A stretch of DNA of 64,000 bases from assembly GCA_034421015.1 (NCBI GenBank), contig DAOUKT010000010.1, forward strand, positions 62,001 through 126,000, in the 5' to 3' direction. Made by a program: the position numbers and the translations under genes. Of this stretch, positions 59,512 to 64,000 are shown in pieces. The stretch comes from DAOUJW01 sp034421015 (GTDB lineage: Bacteria > Chloroflexota > Dehalococcoidia > Lucifugimonadales > UBA2985). The notes under the pieces were generated by a model. It made no database searches, was not told the origin of the DNA, and saw nothing but the letters and a program-made list of their open reading frames with translations. Numbering within the stretch: position 1 is the first letter of the stretch; each line of letters starts with the position of its first letter.

Positions 59512-60807
59512 TTGGAGAGTCACAACAGGGCGCTTCAGCCGGTCGGCGTAGGCGTAGAGGAGGATGCGGGTTCGGCCTACGACGTGGCCATTGAGCAGTT
59601 CGATGACGCTGCGGCCACCCTCGGCCTGGATGACGCTATAGCAGGCCACCTGAGAACGTGCATGCGGGAGTTGACGGTGAATTTCCCTGTCCGCATGGAC
59701 AGCGGCGACGTGCGAATGTTCACTGGCTATCGCATACAGCACAACCTTGCCCGGGGGCCCGCCAAGGGCGGCATTCGCTACCATCCCATGGTGAGCCTGG
59801 ACGAGGTCAGGGCGCTGGCGATGTGGATGACCTGGAAGTGCGCCGTCGCCGACATCCCCTACGGAGGCGCCAAGGGCGGAGTGGCCTTCGACCCCAAGAC
59901 CCTGTCCCAGGCGGAGTTGGAACGCCTCACACGGCGGTACGCGACTGAGATCTCCCTGGTGATTGGACCGGAGAGCGACATTCCGGCCCCGGACGTGAAC
60001 ACCAACCCCCAGATCATGGCCTGGATTATGGACACCTACAGCATGAACGCGGGCTACTCGGTGCCCGGCGTGGTGACCGGCAAGCCCGTGGGCATCGGCG
60101 GAATCGCCGGACGGCTGGACGCCACAGGCAGGGGCTGTATGATTGTCGCCGGCAAGGAGATGGAGAGGATGGGCAAGAGTCTGCAGGGCGCCACCGTGGC
60201 GGTGCAGGGGATAGGAAACGTCGGCTACTACGCGGCCCGGCTCCTGGAGGCCCAGGGCTGCAAGGTGATTGCCGTAACCGATAGCAGCGGAGGCTGCTAC
60301 ACCGGGGACGGCGCAGGCCTGGAGGAGCTGCGGCAGTGGAAGGACCTGGGGAGGGACCTTGTCGACTTTCCGGGCGCGGACCGCATCACCAACGAGGACC
60401 TTCTGGCGATGCCGTGTGACATCCTTGTCCTCGCCGCCATTGAAGGCCAGGTGACGGCGGCCAACGCCGCCAACGTCAGGGCCAGGACGATAGTCGAAGG
60501 AGCCAACGGCCCGGTCACACCGGCCGCAGACCGCATTCTGGAGGACATGGGAGTCCAGGTTGTGCCCGACATCCTCGCCAACGCAGGCGGCGTGGTCACC
60601 TCCTACTTCGAGTGGATCCAGGGACGCCAGCACGACTTCTGGGAAGGGGAGGAGGTGGAGCGCAGGCTGACGCGGGTGATGTCGAGCGCGTTTGACCAGG
60701 TGGTCGAGACGGCACGGCAGAACGGGACCACCATGCGCAAGGGCGCGCTCCTCCTGGGCATCAGCAGGGTTGCGGAGGTCATAAAGTTGAGGGGCATATA
60801 CCCTTAA
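59512..60807 (+). CDS. Glu/Leu/Phe/Val dehydrogenase (glutamate dehydrogenase-like)
   Basis: 431 residues. GPAKGGIRYHP and the catalytic lysine region YGGAKGGVAFDP are intact, ESDIPAPDVNTNPQIMAW and the Rossmann GIGNVGYYAARLL are standard for the family, and EGANGPVTPAAD and LANAGGVVTSYFEW complete the signature. It interconverts glutamate and 2-oxoglutarate with NAD(P)H, with branched-chain amino acids as alternative substrates. The start is a TTG with AGAGGAGGAAGG just upstream. Confidence 0.92.
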   Translation: MESHNRALQPVGVGVEEDAGSAYDVAIEQFDDAAATLGLDDAIAGHLRTCMRELTVNFPVRMDSGDVRMFTGYRIQHNLARGPAKGGIRYHPMVSLDEVRALAMWMTWKCAVADIPYGGAKGGVAFDPKTLSQAELERLTRRYATEISLVIGPESDIPAPDVNTNPQIMAWIMDTYSMNAGYSVPGVVTGKPVGIGGIAGRLDATGRGCMIVAGKEMERMGKSLQGATVAVQGIGNVGYYAARLLEAQGCKVIAVTDSSGGCYTGDGAGLEELRQWKDLGRDLVDFPGADRITNEDLLAMPCDILVLAAIEGQVTAANAANVRARTIVEGANGPVTPAADRILEDMGVQVVPDILANAGGVVTSYFEWIQGRQHDFWEGEEVERRLTRVMSSAFDQVVETARQNGTTMRKGALLLGISRVAEVIKLRGIYP

Positions 60808-60850
60808 GCGCCTTTCCTGCGATTCCCATTGGCGCCGGGAGTCATTTCAG

Positions 60851-60970
60851 GTGGACTTTAGCCTGGACAAGCCCTATAGTGGACGTTTGCAGGCGGTTCT
60901 TGACGGCAATGCAGACATACACCACCTCCAGGGCGCGGGCAACGCAAGGTACTTCCTGCTGAAGGAATGA
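60851..60970 (+). CDS. Tiny ORF coupled to the J-domain protein gene
   Basis: 39 residues from GTG (VDFSLDKPYSGRLQAVLDGN, then ADIHHLQGAGNARYFLLKE). Its TGA overlaps the ATG of the next gene as ATGA, the arrangement used in this chromosome for coupled genes. GGGAG lies ten bases upstream. No known family; the frame is open further upstream into the dehydrogenase gene, which weakens the case. Confidence 0.45.
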   Translation: MDFSLDKPYSGRLQAVLDGNADIHHLQGAGNARYFLLKE

Positions 60971-63099
60971 GCGACTCACCCTCCGGCGGCCATACAATTC
61001 GATGCAGTCAGTGCGAGCAGAGCTTCACACAGACCGAATGGCGTCTCCATGCCCACAATCCCTCGCAGCTGTCCTGCAGCAACCGGCACTGCTATAGCAA
61101 AGCGGTAGGATACGCCTCAACCGGCGGCTCCCAGGAAACGCTCTGTGGCCGGCATCTGATTGAGGCCCTCCGCAACGGCAGCGAGGTAACGTTCGTCGAT
61201 GGCCGCGTCTGTCGAATGTGTGAGGGGGCCGGCGGCATGCAGGGTCGATGGGCGGGACCCGGCCCGGGCGGTCGCTGGGTGTCCTGCCCGGAGTGTTCGG
61301 GATCTGGATACGACCCAACGCTTGAGGCCGAATCAGGCCCCCAGGGCGCAAGGACCTCCGGCCACGAGCCGGGGGAGCCCGCCCCGGACGATCCCAACGC
61401 AACTCACTACGAGGTCCTGGGCCTTCCAAGGGATGCCGTCGAAGCGGACGTGAGGGCGGCCTTCAGAAGGTTGGCCCTGGTGTATCACCCGGACGTGGAC
61501 AATAGCCCGGGGGCAACCCAGCGCTTCCAGCGCATTAACGCCGCATATCAGGTCCTGGTCGACTCCGAAAGCAAGGCGGCCTACGACCGCGAGATTGGCG
61601 GCCGACGGCAGACCCGGAGAGCCGGAAGGCAATCGGGGAGACGCCAGGATGCCGGACGCCCCGCAGACGCAACCCGCCAGAGGTCGGAAGAGGAGACAAG
61701 GCGCGAGGAGGCCAGACGCGCCGCGGAGAGGGTGCAGGAGGAGGTGAGGCGGGCAGCCGAGAACGCTCAGAGAAGAGCGGAGCAGGAAGCCACAAGACGC
61801 GAGGAAGCGGAGCAGGCCGCCGACGCCTCACGGGAGTCGGCCGAGGAGGAGAGAAGAAGACGGGAAGCCAGACGGGCGGCAGAGAGGGTGGAGGAGGAGG
61901 TGAGGCAGGCGGCCGAGAGCGCGCAGAGGGCAGCCGACCCTGATGCCGCAAGGCGCGAGGAGACCCGTCGAGCCGCTGAGGGGGTGGAAGAGGAGGTCAG
62001 GCGGGCGGCAGAGAACGCCCGGCGTGAGCAGACGAGACGGACCGAAGAGAGGACGCAGCAGGAGGAGACGCCGCGATCGGCGGAGAACGGCGAAAGCAGC
62101 CAGTACGAGGAACCGGAGAAGGAGAGGGCGGACTACGGGGCCGCCGCCGGTCCCACTCGAAACATAATCGCAGTGGGCCTTGGGGTGGGCGTCGTTTCGG
62201 TGCTCCTGCTCCTCACGGTTGGCTGGCTGATTGCCAGAGGCGGCGGGGGCGAGCCGGTCTCGCCGGAGCCAACTGCCATCCCTACGCCGCTGCCCCGGCC
62301 TACGTCCGTACCGGGGATTATCCCACCGGCGCCTGAGCCTACGACTACATCAACCCCCACGCCAACACTAGCCCCGTCGCCCTCGGCCGTCCGCACGGCC
62401 ACGCCTCCGCTCATCGTGTTGCCGGTCCCAAGGCCTTCCCCGGTTGCCACTGACACGCCAACGCCAATTCCTACACCCACGCCTACACTGCTGCCAACAC
62501 CCACCTCGCCGCCTGCCGCCACAGCAACTCCCACTCCCACGCCAACTCCACGGGCCACGCCTACCCCGACACAAACTCCCACGCCTACGCCCATCCCCAT
62601 TCCCACAGCCACGCCGCTTATTTACATTGAGGGGAATCAGGTAATTTCGGAATATGGCCACGCTCTGGACGACTACAACTTCAGGAGTGGCGCCATCGCC
62701 GTGTTGGGCACACCGATCTTATGGGGTGATAGGTCTATTACGCTCGGCTTGTTCAAGCTGGACTCTACAATTGAAATTGGGGATCAACTGTTTGTGGGCC
62801 CCGGGGATAGCATAGTTTCCTCCGATGGCCGAGTCCGGTTGGTCCCTGTGGTGAAGACCAGTGGGGTGGAAATTGGCGAGTTTGACCCGTATGAAGAGAC
62901 CGACGCTGGCGCTCCTGCTCCAATAGTGGCGGACTACTGGGTCGAAGAAGGGGGCTTGCTCAGAGCAAAATTCATCCTTTCATCTGCTCATCTGGAGTCG
63001 TTCCGCGAGGTGGACGGTTTCCAGCAGCTTTTCATAGTAATCCCCGGGTACCGGTTTTCCATACCGGTTACAAAGTCTGCCCTCGCCTGCCCGTTCTAG
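60967..63099 (+). CDS. J-domain protein with N-terminal zinc knuckles, coiled coil, membrane helix and outer stalk
   Basis: 710 residues. Two DnaJ-type CxxCxGxG-like knuckles (CRMCEGAGG 82-90, CPECSGSG 107-114) precede the J domain (about 146-210, with HPD 174-176 in LVYHPDVD), the reverse of the DnaJ order. A charged region (215-380) has three similar repeats (RRAAERVEEEVRRAAE-like). One membrane helix (about 399-423) is followed by a Pro/Thr stalk (430-550) and a C-terminal beta-rich domain (551-710). J domain inside, stalk outside is the expected topology. It may recruit DnaK to a membrane site. Confidence 0.8.
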   Translation: MSDSPSGGHTIRCSQCEQSFTQTEWRLHAHNPSQLSCSNRHCYSKAVGYASTGGSQETLCGRHLIEALRNGSEVTFVDGRVCRMCEGAGGMQGRWAGPGPGGRWVSCPECSGSGYDPTLEAESGPQGARTSGHEPGEPAPDDPNATHYEVLGLPRDAVEADVRAAFRRLALVYHPDVDNSPGATQRFQRINAAYQVLVDSESKAAYDREIGGRRQTRRAGRQSGRRQDAGRPADATRQRSEEETRREEARRAAERVQEEVRRAAENAQRRAEQEATRREEAEQAADASRESAEEERRRREARRAAERVEEEVRQAAESAQRAADPDAARREETRRAAEGVEEEVRRAAENARREQTRRTEERTQQEETPRSAENGESSQYEEPEKERADYGAAAGPTRNIIAVGLGVGVVSVLLLLTVGWLIARGGGGEPVSPEPTAIPTPLPRPTSVPGIIPPAPEPTTTSTPTPTLAPSPSAVRTATPPLIVLPVPRPSPVATDTPTPIPTPTPTLLPTPTSPPAATATPTPTPTPRATPTPTQTPTPTPIPIPTATPLIYIEGNQVISEYGHALDDYNFRSGAIAVLGTPILWGDRSITLGLFKLDSTIEIGDQLFVGPGDSIVSSDGRVRLVPVVKTSGVEIGEFDPYEETDAGAPAPIVADYWVEEGGLLRAKFILSSAHLESFREVDGFQQLFIVIPGYRFSIPVTKSALACPF

Positions 63100-63192
63100 C
63101 CGGGCGGTCTGCAGCATTGTGCATGTGGACTTTGGCGGCCTCTCGCCATATAGTAAGCGGAAATCCTGAAGTTGCGGAGGGTCACGGGAGTA

Positions 63193-64000
63193 GTGAGCGA
63201 AGGGTACTGGCCCGCCCTGTGGCGGGAGCTCAGCGAGAGGTTCCGCTGGCCTGAGAGCGCCGGATCATCCGGCTGGCGGGAGGACAGGGCGCGCCACTTT
63301 GATGAGGCGTCCAAGAGGAAGAACGCCGAACGCCCCGACCCGCTGCGGGACTTTCTGCTTGAGAACCTGGAGCCGGGCCATACGGTCCTGGACATCGGGG
63401 CGGGCACCGGCCGCTTCGCCGTGCCGATGGCCAGGGTGGTACGTGAGGTTACGGCCGTCGAGCCTTCTCCCAGCATGTCCGCGTTCCTGCTGGAGAACGC
63501 CGCCGCCGAGGGCGTGTCCAACATCCGTCTTGTGGAGGCCGGCTGGGAGGATGCCGAGGTGGAGCGGCACGACATAGCCTTCTGCTCCCACGCCATGTAC
63601 ACCAACCCGGACCTGGTCGGTTTCGTACGGAAAGTGGAGGCGAGCGCCAGGGCAGCCTGCTTCCTCCTGATGCGAGTGCCCAGCCACGACGGTATCCTGG
63701 GCGAGCTCTGCGCCAGGATTCTGGGACAGCCCCACGACAGCCCGAACTTCATTGTGGGGCACAACGTGCTGTACAGCATGGGCATTTACGCCAACGTCAT
63801 GGTGGAGCCGTTCATGCGGCCCTGGAGCAACGCGTCGCTGGAGGACGCCGTCGCACGGGCCAGGCGGCACCTGCGATTGGGTGAAGACGCAACCCACGAC
63901 GACATGATACGGGACACCCTGGCGCGCCGCCTTGTGTTCAAGGACGGCGTCTACGTCTGGCCCGACGGGATGCGCTCAGCCCTGGCGTGGTGGAGGGTGG
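63193..64000 (+). CDS. Class I methyltransferase, partial at window end
   Basis: 269 codons are visible with no stop before the window ends. Motif I is LDIGAGTGRFAVPMA and the acidic strand-2 end is AVEPSPSM, then VEAGWEDAEV and DIAFCSHAMY. GTG 63193 is the likely start, preceded by GGGAG; a TTG at 63172 is in frame. Rossmann-fold SAM-dependent methyltransferase; substrate unknown. Confidence 0.8.
   Translation, partial: MSEGYWPALWRELSERFRWPESAGSSGWREDRARHFDEASKRKNAERPDPLRDFLLENLEPGHTVLDIGAGTGRFAVPMARVVREVTAVEPSPSMSAFLLENAAAEGVSNIRLVEAGWEDAEVERHDIAFCSHAMYTNPDLVGFVRKVEASARAACFLLMRVPSHDGILGELCARILGQPHDSPNFIVGHNVLYSMGIYANVMVEPFMRPWSNASLEDAVARARRHLRLGEDATHDDMIRDTLARRLVFKDGVYVWPDGMRSALAWWRV

Overview
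The window is GC-rich bacterial chromosome, densely coded on both strands, with a mostly housekeeping gene set. Several traits suggest Chloroflexota, perhaps a Dehalococcoidia/SAR202-like lineage: lipoproteins and stalked membrane proteins with long Pro/Thr linkers, a Rex repressor, many small zinc-ribbon proteins, a CoxS/CoxM-type redox pair, core MetE proteins and a probable selenoprotein. This placement is inference from gene style; there is no rRNA to test it. The machinery is ordinary bacterial: Shine-Dalgarno starts, TTGACA/TATAAT-like promoters with 16-18 bp spacers, and hairpin terminators.

Layout. 1-8.5 kb: an MFS transporter, then a complete F1Fo ATP synthase operon (I/Z-like, a, a 31-residue extra membrane peptide, c, b, delta, alpha, gamma, beta, epsilon), which abuts a convergent rex gene with no spacer. 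9.1-9.9 kb: a gap with an interrupted mini-gene and a dispersed repeat. 9.9-18.8 kb: an EF-G-like GTPase, a methyltransferase with an apparent ATC start, a 1387-residue lipoprotein (dead HtrA-like domain plus 24 TolB/PD40 blades) and argS. 18.8-21.3 kb: etfB-etfA behind a promoter whose -10 lies in a perfect 16-bp palindrome. 21.4-29.8 kb: a Cas4-like/DUF2779 nuclease and an AT-richer PD-(D/E)XK protein, then rpsU-yqeY, purQ-purL and an AT-rich UvrD-like helicase next to tRNA-Pro(GGG). 30-40.5 kb: a minus-strand peptide-type ABC transporter operon with a BNR/sialidase-like membrane protein and a coiled-coil membrane protein upstream.

40.7-44.7 kb is the most unusual part. It holds three small zinc-ribbon proteins, a DUF1801 protein, two tandem small paralogues sharing the C-terminal tail TDLNRPLYK, an Spx/ArsC-like protein whose first active-site Cys codon is an in-frame TGA followed by a SECIS-like hairpin (probable selenoprotein), and a CoxS/CoxM pair without the molybdenum subunit. 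44.7-53 kb: M1 aminopeptidase, alpha/beta hydrolase, retropepsin-like protease, two core-MetE paralogues behind a structured leader, queG and a membrane protein. 53-57 kb: a minus-strand operon of split transketolase, DUF362 protein and HAD phosphatase. 57-64 kb: a metalloprotease-like lipoprotein, a bifunctional nuclease-family protein, glutamate-type dehydrogenase, a tiny coupled ORF with a membrane-spanning J-domain protein, and a partial methyltransferase running off the end.

Two families of palindromic intergenic repeats are scattered through the window: three copies of a double hairpin with CCGCTCA arms, and two copies of an element with an ATTCCTG/CAGGAAT core. No CRISPR array, integrase, transposase or rRNA was found.
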